Shown here piece by piece: positions 22,619-32,570 of a stretch of DNA of 64,000 nt. Every line of letters begins with the position of its first letter. Within the stretch, counting starts at the first letter, position 1. The notes under the pieces were generated by a model. That model was not told the origin of the DNA and ran no database searches. It worked only from the letters and a program-made list of their open reading frames with translations. Origin of the DNA: Elmis aenea (taxonomy: Eukaryota; Arthropoda; Insecta; Coleoptera; Elmidae); NCBI GenBank assembly GCA_947652605.1, contig OX393580.1:18310159-18374158 (forward strand), read 5' to 3'. Both the position numbers and the translations under genes were made by a program.

Positions 22619-23508
22619 ATTTCCATATTTCCATCTTTATTATTTTCAAAAACGGGCTAAAAGAACCTTATAGATCTTAAAAGTTTAAACAGATTTGTTT
22701 TGTGGAAACCATTAAAACGTTTCTTGACAAAGAATATTTCTTATTGTGTTTAACTTGGGTCAACTTTAAGTTATTAAATGTAAACTTATTTGATCCTTTT
22801 CTATTTTAACAACTTTTATAACGTCTGAACTTAAAAGAACACTACCAATTCATTTTTAAAACAGCTTACCATTTTTCTTACATACTTGATGTATAGGTCT
22901 ACGTCAAAGTTAACGACAAAATACGTGTTTAATTTGAGTTTCCTCATGCAAATAATTTATTTTATTTTAAAGTAGGTACTACATACATACATTTCTACAC
23001 GTACGACTGTCAGTTTTTGGCGTCGCTTCCACTTTACTATTTTGCATTTTTCCAGTAGCTGTAAAAATGCTTCTTACGCCCGCTTTCTTTAAGAGCGCCT
23101 TCGAGTAGTTTTTCCTCCATTTTCATTACACTTTCATAAGTTATTATACAACACTTGTCGTTTGATTATCCAACTACTCCGAAAACCGTTAAAAGAAAAT
23201 CAATTTTGGCTGGACTTTTTTCACAAGTTATTTGTAAGAAGAACCCAAGATACTGTTTTCACAGATAATTACTTTTAAATCAGTTTGTAAGTTTTGGTAT
23301 TGTGGTAAAACTAATTAAAAACTTAAAACTGAAGGAAATTAGTTTCCCAACAAAAACAGTTTTAAGTTTTATTAATCCTGGGGTACATTTTCTTACTATT
23401 TGACCACTTTGTGTTTAAAGATTGCTGGGTATTATTGGATTAAGTTACTGACATCGTTGTTAATATTCGGGAATAATTAAATACGCCAGACACCATGCTT
23501 GAAGTTGG
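22619..23508. other. No recognisable feature
   Basis: AT-rich sequence between the tandem array and the GC-rich LTR element. No motif recognised. Confidence 0.4.
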
Positions 23509-23524
23509 CCAGTGTTACCGTCAG

Positions 23525-23596
23525 CGCTATTGGTCATCCCTACTCTACTCTTCGACCAATAGCGTGCGATGCTCTGGCACGCACCGGGTATAAGTA
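23525..23596 (+). promoter_or_regulatory. Putative LTR promoter: inverted CCAAT pair and TATA box
   Basis: CGCTATTGGTC (23525-23535) and its exact inverse GACCAATAGCG (23554-23564) form an 11-bp inverted repeat carrying two facing CCAAT boxes. TATAAGTA follows at 23589-23596. The same arrangement is conserved in the 3' LTR (26570-26639). Promoter function is inferred from motif and position. Confidence 0.55.
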
Positions 23597-23647
23597 CTGG
23601 ACAAATTGCACGCTTTGGCAAGTCACTTCTAGTACGCAAATAAGACA

Positions 23648-24791
23648 TGCCCGGTTTCTCTGTCATATCTCAAGATCGAACTTATATATGTTTACTACCT
23701 CATGTCCTTTTTCGGTGATTTCGTCAGTTAGTTCTTGTATATCTGTAGTGGGGTGTATATTTTTCAGCACTGCTCTGAAGTTCCTATCTTCTTTGAGTTG
23801 AAACGTGTGAAACGCCGTTTTTTTTTTGTTTTTAATTCTTGAATTATAACTACTAGTGTAATTTATTGAGGTTAGCGGTTGTACTTTAATTTGGTTTTTA
23901 GAGAGCATTTTGTAAGTGTAACCATCCTTGGCTACTTTATCAAGAATTTCAGTGAGGGGCTTAATTTGGAGGACGTCGGGAATAAATACCGGTGGTGGTT
24001 TAGTTTCCTTTTCTTTCTCAGGTTCTGAATCTGAATTTTCCTCTTCGTTGTTTCCGAGCGATTGAAAACGGTTATGCACATTAGTTGGTTGCATATAATC
24101 TGTTACAAATTTTTGTCTGACATTTCTTGGCCCTTCAGGGCTGACTCTTTTTTTCTTTCGTGGATTTTCTTCTTGCCAGGACTGTCCGTTATTTTCTTCA
24201 TTGTCGGGGTCAGTTATTGCAGTATCTTGCGGAGTCTTGTGGTCATTTGCTGCACTATCTTGTGGAGTCAGCTGTTTTTGTATCGCGGGATTAGATGTTA
24301 TAGGTTGTTGTGCTTGATTTGATAACACTTTTATTTGCCATGCAGCAGATTTTAAAGTCATGTCGACCTACAATTAGTGACGTTCGCACTGTATGCACTA
24401 AGTTTAACTATGTGCAAACGTCAGGGAAAAAACACGCGACCTTACGGTCGACACACTTTGTGGCACGCGGTGCACTAGATATCGCGAAGTCGGAGCAATA
24501 ATTAAACGTCCGTACTCGACGAAACCAAAGTGATCATCTATTATATTTATAAAGTCAATATCTATATTTAAACTTAAACCACAATTTAATCAAACATTTA
24601 ACTACAAGCAAAGCAAATACAAAATAATTTTAGGTTATGTACTTCAGCTCAAGTTCTAGTAAACAGCGACTCAAGATGTGAGCTCAGCTCAAGTCGAATC
24701 TGTTCTTAAAATTGCTTGATGCAACACTTTATAACGTTAAGGCGAACTTAAGATTCAGCTAGATCTTAAGATGTCTCGGAGAAACCGGGCA
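23648..24791. mobile_element. TIR-bounded insertion carrying a jockey ORF1 fragment
   Basis: The ends are inverted: TGCCCGGTTTCTC at the left and GAGAAACCGGGCA at the right. Similarity continues inward for about 30 bp (ATATCTCAAGATC against GATCTTAAGAT). The 3' LTR gives the empty site: TAAGAC is followed directly by TTATTATTTC there, but by A plus this insertion here. The right arm (about 24535-24791) is long and the left arm only about 40 bp. Between them lies a non-LTR ORF1 segment and its probable 5' UTR. The target duplication is unclear; TTA is possible if two bases were lost at the left. Confidence 0.75.
23663..24361 (-). pseudogene. jockey/X-element-type ORF1 (Gag-like) fragment, truncated
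   Basis: A 232-codon frame from an ATG at 24361. The N-terminal 150 residues are polar and low-complexity (Gln, Asn, Glu, Lys rich; RKKKRVSPEGPRNVRQKF). Then comes a domain with YTYKMLSKNQIKVQP and KTAFHTFQLKEDRNFRAVLK, followed by HPTTDIQELTDEITEKGHEV. This resembles the PRE_C2HC domain that precedes the CCHC knuckles in nucleic-acid-binding ORF1 proteins of jockey/X-type elements. The knuckles are missing: after NIY the frame runs into terminal sequence of the surrounding TIR element (KFDLEI, stop). Sequence beyond the ATG to about 24535 is more GC-rich and may be the original 5' UTR with its internal promoter. Loss of the 3' part is opposite to ordinary LINE 5' truncation. Confidence 0.72.
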
Positions 24792-25063
24792 TTATTATTT
24801 CACAAGTGCTAAAGTAAGACTTCGAGGCTCGCATCACAGCGGAGTGCGCAATGCAGTGATGCGCAGCCTTAACCAAGTTCGCTGCTCCGACGTCAGTGCG
24901 CTATTATTCGTAATACATCACACATCATCACGACCATCCATCATAACCATATCATCAACGCAGTCACCTGGAGCCGATGCCGACCCGGCACCTCCACCAC
25001 TACGAAGCGGACACCGTCGCCTTCACCACGAATCCGCCGCCGTTAAATCCTCTCTGTGACAAT

Positions 25064-25076
25064 TGGCGCCCGAAAC
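25064..25076 (+). promoter_or_regulatory. Primer-binding site, tRNA-Lys type
   Basis: TGGCGCCCGAAAC begins two bases after the 5' LTR. TGGCGCCCGAA matches the 3' end of tRNA-Lys, as used by gypsy-group elements. Confidence 0.75.
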
Positions 25077-26557
25077 GTGTGGCCTTTTCCAAATGAACGT
25101 TTGGAAGAACCCGCCCTGCTCAACCAGCTAGCCGCCTCCATTGCCGACGCACCATCTCCATTGCCGTCTCACCGTCAATCCAACAACGTCAGTCCATGTG
25201 TTAACCTAACACACCCGCTGCACCCAGCAGCACCATTCTCCCTTCTGAAGGAGGGTAACACTCCAGTGGCGCCCAACCTCATCATCATCGTTCCCAACCT
25301 GGAGAACCACCAACAGTCAACCGGCAACACAGTTCAGTTCGCAACGTCCTGATGCTCCGCCTACGCCGTTACCAACGTCAGCCGCCTTCGACCACGCCGA
25401 GCCGACACACATGCGCCCGCATAACCGCGCTCCTGGTCAAGCCTTCAACTGGCACTCCCACAGACAACATCGCCGACATCGACAACAACTACCTTCAGCC
25501 GCTCTCAAGCTCCTAGGGGAACTACATCAACCATCCTTCAACCGCTACGTAAACATCCTTCCTACGTACTCACTTTCCTATTCCAATTTCCATCATCGAC
25601 ACAACTCCTACATCCACCACTCGCACACTTCCAAACACCCTTCAACGTTCATGCAAACCAAATAGACCAACTCGACAACTACAGACGCTACAACCGTCGT
25701 AGCACACCTTACATCGTGGTCAACGTCTTTCCACACCACGTCAGCTCACAAGCCGCCTTTCGTCCAGCCGAGCCATTCCAAGGGTGAGTCCCCACTGACT
25801 CACAACGCCGCGCTCCTGGAGAAGCCTTCTGAGTGACGCATGGTCCGATACTATCACGCCAGGCTATCCCACGTGTGAGCCCCACTGCTCACACAGCCTC
25901 CGTGAGAAGTCCAGCCGTCAGAAAAAAGACGTCCGACTCCATCCGATCGCCACATCCAAGTCCCGGGGGGGACGCTCATCGTCGCAGCGCCCGCTGTCCA
26001 TGACGTCACGTTCCTTCATCGCTCCTAGGGTACGATGGGCCTCCGCGGATAACGATACGGTATCCCAACCTACGAGCAAGAAGCGAACCTCTGACGTCGA
26101 CATCGTTCCACACCAGCCTGTTCATTACTGGTGAGCTACATCTCGAAACCACTCCATTCAACCACCCCCGAGGACCCAAACGTCATCATCACCCTCTGGT
26201 CCACATCGACACCATCCAGCGTGAACACCACACTTTACGAGAAGCCATTGGAGCAGCACTACGCCGGTCGACAAGTCCAGCCGACCATCGCCGAGCCAAG
26301 GACGTGCTTCTCGCCCGTCCTTTCCACTGCGCTCCGGGATGGTCTACCTTGCCGTCCGACCTAAACGCTGCCTCCAACCGGTCGACTCCGCTATCCAGGC
26401 CAACTCACTTGTATATACGTAACTTATTCTTTCTTGTACATTTTTTTCTATTTTCCATATTTGTAGATTTCGAATATTTTTGTATATTACCCTTCTGTAT
26501 ATTTTTGTAAATAAAAAGATTGACCACCGTGCAATTTGTCCTTCGAGGAAGGGGTGG
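25077..26557 (+). other. Non-coding interior of the GC-rich LTR element
   Basis: C-rich on the plus strand, much richer in GC than the rest of the window. Short open frames (for example 25056-25352 and 25411-25665) are Pro-, His- and Ser-rich and lack zinc-knuckle, protease or RT motifs. Imperfect internal repeats occur: CGCGCTCCTGG followed by AGCCTTC near 25427 and 25810. The end carries GAGGAAGGGGTGG (26541-26557), a plausible polypurine tract against the 3' LTR. Confidence 0.7.
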
Positions 26558-27044
26558 TGTTACCGTCAGCGCTATTGGTCATCCCTACTCCACTCTTCGA
26601 CCAATAGCGTGCGACGCTGGCACGCACCGGGTATAAGTACTGGACAAATTGCACGCTCTGGCGCCCAAGAGGGACCAAGTGTCCCTTTAAGGGCAGGCCG
26701 TCCTGCGGACGGCCAATAATCCCAATTCGATTCGATTCCACGCTCTGGCAAGTCACTTCTAGTACGCAAATAAGACTTATTATTTCACAAGTGCTAAAGT
26801 AAGACTTCGAGGCTCGCATCACAGCGGAGTGCGCAATGCAGTGATGCGCAGCCTTAACCAAGTTCGCTGCTCCGACGTCAGTGCGCTATTATTCGTAATA
26901 CGCCACACATCATCACGACCATCCATCATAACCATATCATCAACGCAGTCACCTGGAGCCGATGCCGACCCGGCACCTCCACCACTACGAAGCGGACACC
27001 GTCGCCCCCACCGCGAATCCGCCGCCGTTAAATCCTCTGTGACA
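26558..27044 (+). repeat. 3' LTR (487 bp)
   Basis: Starts TGTTACCGTCAGCG and ends CCTCTGTGACA, followed by CCAG. It holds an inverted CCAAT pair (26570-26580 and 26599-26609), TATAAGTA (26632-26639) and an 87-bp block absent from the 5' copy. Confidence 0.85.
26662..26748 (+). repeat. 87-bp block present only in the 3' LTR
   Basis: The block is bounded by a direct repeat of CACGCTCTGG (26652-26661 and 26739-26748). The 5' LTR has one such copy (CACGCTTTGG). The block contains small inverted motifs (GGGACCAAGTGTCCC; GGCCGTCCTGCGGACGGCC) but no obvious transposon ends. Confidence 0.65.
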
Positions 27045-27048
27045 CCAG

Positions 27049-28820
27049 GCTTTCACCGTTAGTGCGTGATTATTAAATAGTTTTGCTGCATTTCCTAACG
27101 TGTGAATTTGCTGCAATCAGACGTATTGACTTTGTTTTATTGTAGAAGCTATTGTTGGAGACGTCACAATTCGATATTTTTCACGGAAGCTGCTACGAAA
27201 ATTATATTTGAAAATCTTTGGAATCGTCCGCTGTTTTCCACCATCTCAGATAAATTGATTTGCGCGCAATACAAGCGTTTAAATTACTTCGAAATAAAAC
27301 AGCTAATTCTAGAACGCCTTCAAGTACTTTATAAATAATTATAATCACAAATTACTTCTTGGAGCAGACTAATGGAATCCTAAAATGTGTTTTCTTCGCA
27401 GATTTGACTTTCTCAATCGAATTTATCATTTCCGTACTTCAGAGTAAAATCGGAAAATTATATTTTTATCACATTATTCTTGTTTAATAATAAACGTGAA
27501 ATATTTTAGTTGTGTTGCGAATAGATAACACCCTCAAAATGCTTCATTTGAGCCATTTCTATACTGCTCGAGTATCTTATGCTGTTTGTGTAAGGTTTTA
27601 AAAGTCCCAAAAACAAATTTTAATACGAACTTCTCTCGAATTTTGAGGTGCTGAACTCAATAACACAAATGAACGGAACCGGAAACACGAACGCAATCAG
27701 TATAGTTTCCAATTCGCATAAATTTCATTAATGCCTAATCCACTGGGATTTCCCTGCTCTTCCATCGTCCAATAATTAAATTTTCGGACGTGAATCACAT
27801 TGTGTCGTCAGTTTTAATACGGAAGGCTTCAAATTTCTAGCATACAATCAGGAAGCGGAAAATTTCACGGAATAGCGTTAGCTGAAAATCGAGATAAAAA
27901 CAAAACGTTACGTTGTGAAATTAAAGAAAAATTCTTTCGAAGAAAAGCTATAATTGCGTTTGAATATTTCCACTTCAGCAACGAGATGAAAGTATGTTTA
28001 AAATACCAGTTTAACTTTGCTGAAACGTATTCACATTTAAGTTTTTTTAATCTAAATGTTTTCTTTTCGTAGTACGTAAACTTTACTTATAAGATATTCG
28101 GTAAATATTTTTAAACTACTCTTTATTTGAATCTAACAAAATGCAGCAAAAACAGCACACCCTTGAAAAGTTTTCCAGGTCGTTTTTCAATAATTTTGGC
28201 CCAAGGTTTTATTGACCAAGAACAGTATTATTCCGTCACCTATTATTATTGCTGCAAGTAGCCAGCGAAAATTATTATATCCTTAAGCCACAAAACAGAG
28301 GCGAGATCTTTTCTAGCAAGTTTTTCACACTAATGTTTTTGGGCTGAGGAGTACCAGCAAGTCTTCACTCTTTGGGCATTTTTCTGGTCTCTGGATTATA
28401 GTGATGAGTCCCAGTTTCATCCATTTTGCAGTAGGCCCAAAAAGTTTGACGTACCATCTTCAAATTGACTGCAAATCTATTTGAACGTTGTCCCTCTTAT
28501 TCGCTTTTGATCAGCATTTAGGCATTTGGGTATCCATTATGCGGATACTTTTTACATACCCAGATACGCAATCAATGTTATGTTTAAATTCTCTAATATT
28601 TACTTAAGACCAATTCGTCTATCTTCCAAAATCAGACAATCAATAGCATTGACGTTTTCCAATGTTGACGCAGAAATAGGTCCTCCAACGCCCTGCTTTT
28701 TAAGGGCCCCCAAGCTTTGCTTAATCTTGATGTACGGTAACTACGCCCCTGCTTTGAGTATTTTATAATATACCATATGATTTTTACATTAGTTGTTGCT
28801 ACACGTTGCTACACGTATGG
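27049..28820. other. No recognisable feature
   Basis: AT-rich flank of the LTR element. Short frames only (27102-27338 and 28526-28768), neither with recognisable motifs. Confidence 0.5.
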
Positions 28821-29263
28821 TGTTTGGGTCAATATGACCCGAACAGCTGCATTTTTTAAATTATAGCGTTTCTCTGCTATAATTTGGCCTCTTTATTGTT
28901 AAGTAATCTAAGAAACAAAAAAGGATCGGTTAGTAACCAAGAATTTTATTGGAAAAAAGCTAAAATTGATTAACAACTTTTTTCCACCACCTGCACGCTA
29001 AGTATGTCATTAATGTCAAAATACATATAAAGCCCATAAGTAATGTATAACTTTTGTTTACGGGTTGTCATGGTTATTACGGCAATTAATTTTTTACTGC
29101 AAAACATTAATATTTATTAAATCCCACTATTTAAAAATGTTGCAATTTCTCTTAACTTTATCAAAACTTCTTAATAACTCGAAAATTATTGCAAATAGGT
29201 ATAGGAAACGCTAATATACTTAAAGATTGATGCAGAATTTAATTTTGCATTAGAAAATGTATA

Positions 29264-30470
29264 GTAGTAGTAGTAGTAGTCTTTATTTGTTCTGAAAAAT
29301 CGAAAAAGGCGTAGAACATGTCACAGTAATGATATAAAAACACACATATATACGAATATATACAACACAATTATAATTACTTAAAGGAGTTTTTAAAGTA
29401 ATCGTCATTAAGGTATTCACTAACTCCATAGTAAGCTTTAGAAATTAGGACATTTCTTAATCTTTTCTTCAAGTCGGGAGTGCGTAGATTTTTTATACTC
29501 TCAGGTGATGTATTAAATTTGTTATATATTGCAATAATTATAGAGGCAACATTTTTTTGAAGATAAGTATATTTGAAGCAATCGGGCTTAAGATTTTTTT
29601 TATGTCGTGTATTGGCTGCATGGTTTCTTATATTCACTTCAAACAGATCAAAATTATTTCTTACGAAAAGGATGGCTTCGAGAATGAATAGGCCGTAAAA
29701 AGTTAATATTTCTTTGTCACGAAAAGTGTCTTTACAATGATCTCGGTAGTTTAGACCAAAAATAGTTCTTATACATCGCTTTTGTGTAATAAAGAGGCGT
29801 GCAGAGTCACTAGCGTTACCCCAAAAAATTATAGCATAGCGTAACCTAGATACAACATACGTATGATATGCAGTTTTGGCCGCGTTTGTACTGACTAATT
29901 TTTTTAAGTTTTTTAGTGCGAAAGGATACCGTGACAGGCTTTGTGACAGGCGTTCGATGTGGTATGACCAGTCCAGTCTAGAGTCAATACCTAAACCAAG
30001 AAATGATATTTTATTAACAACATTTATAGTTGTGGAATTGTTTTTAAGTTTTAGGTCGGAGGTTAATTTACTTTGTGAAAATTTTATTACTTGAGTTTTA
30101 TTGACATTTAAGGTTAGATTGTTTAATGTGAACCAAAGTTGGAGTTGGCCTAAGCAGTCAAAGAGTTTTTGTTCAGAATTTTTTGAATCCGAGTCACTAA
30201 TAATAGCAGATGTGTCATCGGCAAATTGTATAAGGGAAGTTTTGGCAAAAACTGGAAGATCATTTGTGTACAGTATGTATAACAGGGGGCCTAAGATTGA
30301 TCCTTGCGGGACTCCTTTTTTGATTGTCTTTTTGTTAGATTTTAGAATTTTACCTGACGAGTATAGCATGAACTCCAAGGTTTCTTCTATGCACAGCCTA
30401 AATTTAAGCGTTTTTTCTTCAAAATTTGTTAGATAATATTTAGCATCACGATGAAAATCAAACAAAATTC
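29264..30470 (-). mobile_element. 5'-truncated CR1-like LINE with (ACT)n tail
   Basis: On the minus strand an RT fragment is followed by a short 3' UTR with AATAAAG and a trinucleotide tail (TAG repeats on the plus strand, 29264-29281). The 5' end is lost inside the RT, near 30470. The 3' UTR recurs at 59625-59716 plus 62386-62451, confirming a dispersed family. Trinucleotide 3' tails are common in CR1-related LINEs. The clade call is tentative. Confidence 0.8.
29377..30465 (-). pseudogene. LINE reverse transcriptase, C-terminal 362 codons
   Basis: An open frame carrying KGVPQGSILGPLLYILYTNDLP, the FADDTSAII active-site box, LTLNVNKTQVIKF, FLGLGIDSRLDWSYHI and QKRCIRTIFGLNYRDHC. These are the palm, thumb and post-RT region of a LINE polymerase. 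The post-RT block (FWGNAS...QKR.IR.I.G...C...F...ILT) resembles CR1-group proteins. The endonuclease and the N-terminal half of RT are missing because of 5' truncation. The first ATG is internal to the RT domain, so this is a fragment and not a gene. The remaining frame is uninterrupted, which suggests a fairly recent insertion. Confidence 0.85.
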
Positions 30471-30832
30471 AAAAAGTCCAAAAATCTAAAAAACGACTGC
30501 ACTTAGGTATAGGAAATGCTATCAAAAGTCCCTCTAAAATAACGTGTTAAATGGTTAAATCCAAATATGCAATAAAAAATACACTATTGTGTTTGAAACA
30601 AGAAAGTAGACGTCAACTTCCGGTAATTCCGGAAGTTTCGCTATCTTGAAAATATTTTTATTAAACAGATCATATGCCATTATGGTCAAACGCAAAATTT
30701 CAGATCAATACCCTTTTTCATTCTTCATATATTTTTAATGCCCGGTCCCAATCAATCACCCTGTATATGTGTGTTGCGTATATACCCGGTGAATGTTGAT
30801 TTTAAGAAATATTATTATTAATTTAATACGTT

Positions 30833-31437
30833 CAGGGACGTCGCTACTCGCTAGCACTAAGACAATACGGGCACAGCTTGAGGGCAGCACTACGTAGGGG
30901 CGGTAAAAATATTAATTACAATTGAAAATAAAAATTGAAAGAGCTGTGCGATAATTTTTAATTTTTTTTCAAATAAAAAAGTATACAAAAATGTTTTGTT
31001 CGGTAGTCAGTTTTGATGAGGGCGCCACATACCCTCGCGATAATATTATTTATTATCTTAAATACTATTTAAGTACAATGTAATTATTTTGTTTTCTTTA
31101 ATAACGGATTATTAATAGCTACTTATTATTAACGAAGTTTAAATAAAATTTAATTTATATAAAATTAAGATCAAACATTATCATCATAAATCTGAAACTT
31201 GGAAGAGAAAAGAAAGAAAAAAGATGCCACCAAAGCCGAAGAACTCTAAAGACTTGGGTTATTACATTATATTACACATTTTGCTATTAATTATATTTTT
31301 TCCTATGTTTAATACAGAATTACATTGACTTAAATTTATACCTTTCTAAGAGGAAAGGGGAGCCCATGGTCTATTGCTTTCCCGGGGCCCGTTGTCTATT
31401 GCTTCCCCGGCACCCGAAGTTTCTGTGAATGGCCCTG
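30833..31437 (-). mobile_element. hAT-like non-autonomous element, CAGGGCC family, diverged copy
   Basis: Read on the minus strand, it starts CAGGGCCATTCACAGAAA at 31437 and ends ACGTCCCTG at 30833. It shares the initial GCCGGGGAAGCAATAGACAACG block and the GTTCTTCGGCTTTGG and CGCGAGGGTATGTG blocks with the copy at 50967-51634. The flanking 8-mers (AATACGTT and CCACCAGC) do not match, so one end may be rearranged. A lone CACCCTGTA end of another family sits just upstream at about 30762. Confidence 0.6.
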
Positions 31438-31739
31438 CCACCAGCCGTGTGAATCTTACAAATACAAATAAAACGTCTAACCTAACGATATTAAGTTCAT
31501 AATTCCATAAAAGTTTAAAAATTACAAAATTTAGCCATCGGGTCACATTAACCCGAACACAATGAATGTAAAAAATAGGTTATTAAAAAAACTACTGCTT
31601 TTTTTGCCATATTGTGTACGTATTCCTCACTAATAAAAAGTAAAATTAATAGGGTAAGAATAAAATATTTCAGTAATTCAACAATTTACAGCGATCAGAA
31701 TATTTTAACCGGGTCATATTGACCCGAACACAATGGGAT

Positions 31740-32562
31740 GATTGAGAAAAACCTATCACTTTGAAACTCATAAATGATTTATAAATTAATTTTCTTGTAA
31801 CCATAGCTTTTTATTTCATGTTGCAAATGCAACAAAATAAATTGCTGCAGCAAAATTGTTACTGATTACCCCGGCATTGTATTTGTTCAAGTACTGTTTC
31901 GTTGGTCTAAGAGTCGGAACAGGCGCCGTTTTATCATCAGTATTTGTCTAATAACGTTTCACGCCTGCATGAAATCATTCCTCATTAATTAACAACTAAA
32001 TTGCGGACGTATATTTTTTCGGAAGAAAACTTCTCTCTCTTAATTGGTGCGTACTTGTTGCGACGATTTAGAAACGGTTAAAAAAATACATGGTTTCGTA
32101 TTGAACCGATCGTGTCGGGACGCTTTTGTAGAAGGCGATAGAGGAAAAAACGGCTGTCGTTTCAGGATGCTGGCCCTTCCGTCTTCCTTCCTTTAATTAA
32201 AACGCTTTTCGGGTAACGTTCGGTGATTTTTTAGTTCGGTATTACTTTAAATTAAGGCCGTTCGCCTTTTTTTTTAAAATTCACTCCTCTTTTAAATTTA
32301 ATGAACTGTGCTGTAAAATGAAAATTGTCGGCAGGGTTTTGTAATGAAAGCTTTAAGATGAAATTTGGTGGAAATTTATTAAAGAAAATGTGTTTTGTAG
32401 CCATCGAAAATTGCACTTTCAAGTTAAAATCGATAACTTTCCAATTTAATCTCTAGCCTTTGCTTACTATGTTATTATTTATAATAACATAGTAAGTAAA
32501 TATTTATATTTAAAAAAAAAACATTAGCAATGATTTCTCAATATTTCTTTTAATATTTCATT
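31740..32562. other. No recognisable feature
   Basis: Mostly AT-rich; 31900-32240 is slightly more GC-rich but carries no frame or RNA structure I can name. Confidence 0.45.
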
Positions 32563-32570
32563 GTATTTAC

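Larger units (their letters stand above)
23513..25061 (+). repeat. 5' LTR, interrupted by a TIR-bounded insertion
   Basis: Outside the insertion (23648-24791), 23513-23646 and 24792-25061 align with 26558-27044. Differences from the 3' LTR include an extra TC in the final CTCTCTGTGACA, several substitutions, and absence of the 87-bp block present in the 3' copy. Confidence 0.85.
23513..27044 (+). mobile_element. Non-autonomous GC-rich LTR retrotransposon
   Basis: Terminal direct repeats start TGTTACCGTCAGCG and end CTCTGTGACA. They are flanked by a perfect 4-bp target duplication, CCAG (23509-23512 and 27045-27048). A tRNA-Lys-type primer site follows the 5' LTR and a purine tract precedes the 3' LTR. 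The 1.5-kb interior has no gag or pol motif in any frame. The 5' LTR is expanded by a 1.14-kb insertion and the 3' LTR by an 87-bp one. Mobilisation would need proteins from an autonomous gypsy-type relative (inference). Confidence 0.88.
28826..31731. mobile_element. Candidate TIR pair enclosing a LINE and a hAT-like copy
   Basis: GTGTTTGGGTCAATATGACC near 28820-28840 and its near inverse (GGTCATATTGACCCGAACAC) at 31712-31731 face each other, and a further variant lies at 31530-31552. The motif contains its own palindrome, GGGTCATATTGACCC. They could be the ends of a DNA transposon, possibly piggyBac-like, later filled by the LINE and the hAT-like copy. No target duplication was found, so the boundary is tentative. 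Confidence 0.35.

Noticed and set aside
24844..25352. Pro/His/Ser-rich frames in the GC-rich LTR element as a Gag
   Set aside because: No capsid, zinc-knuckle or protease motifs, and the frame is not continuous; treated as non-coding interior.
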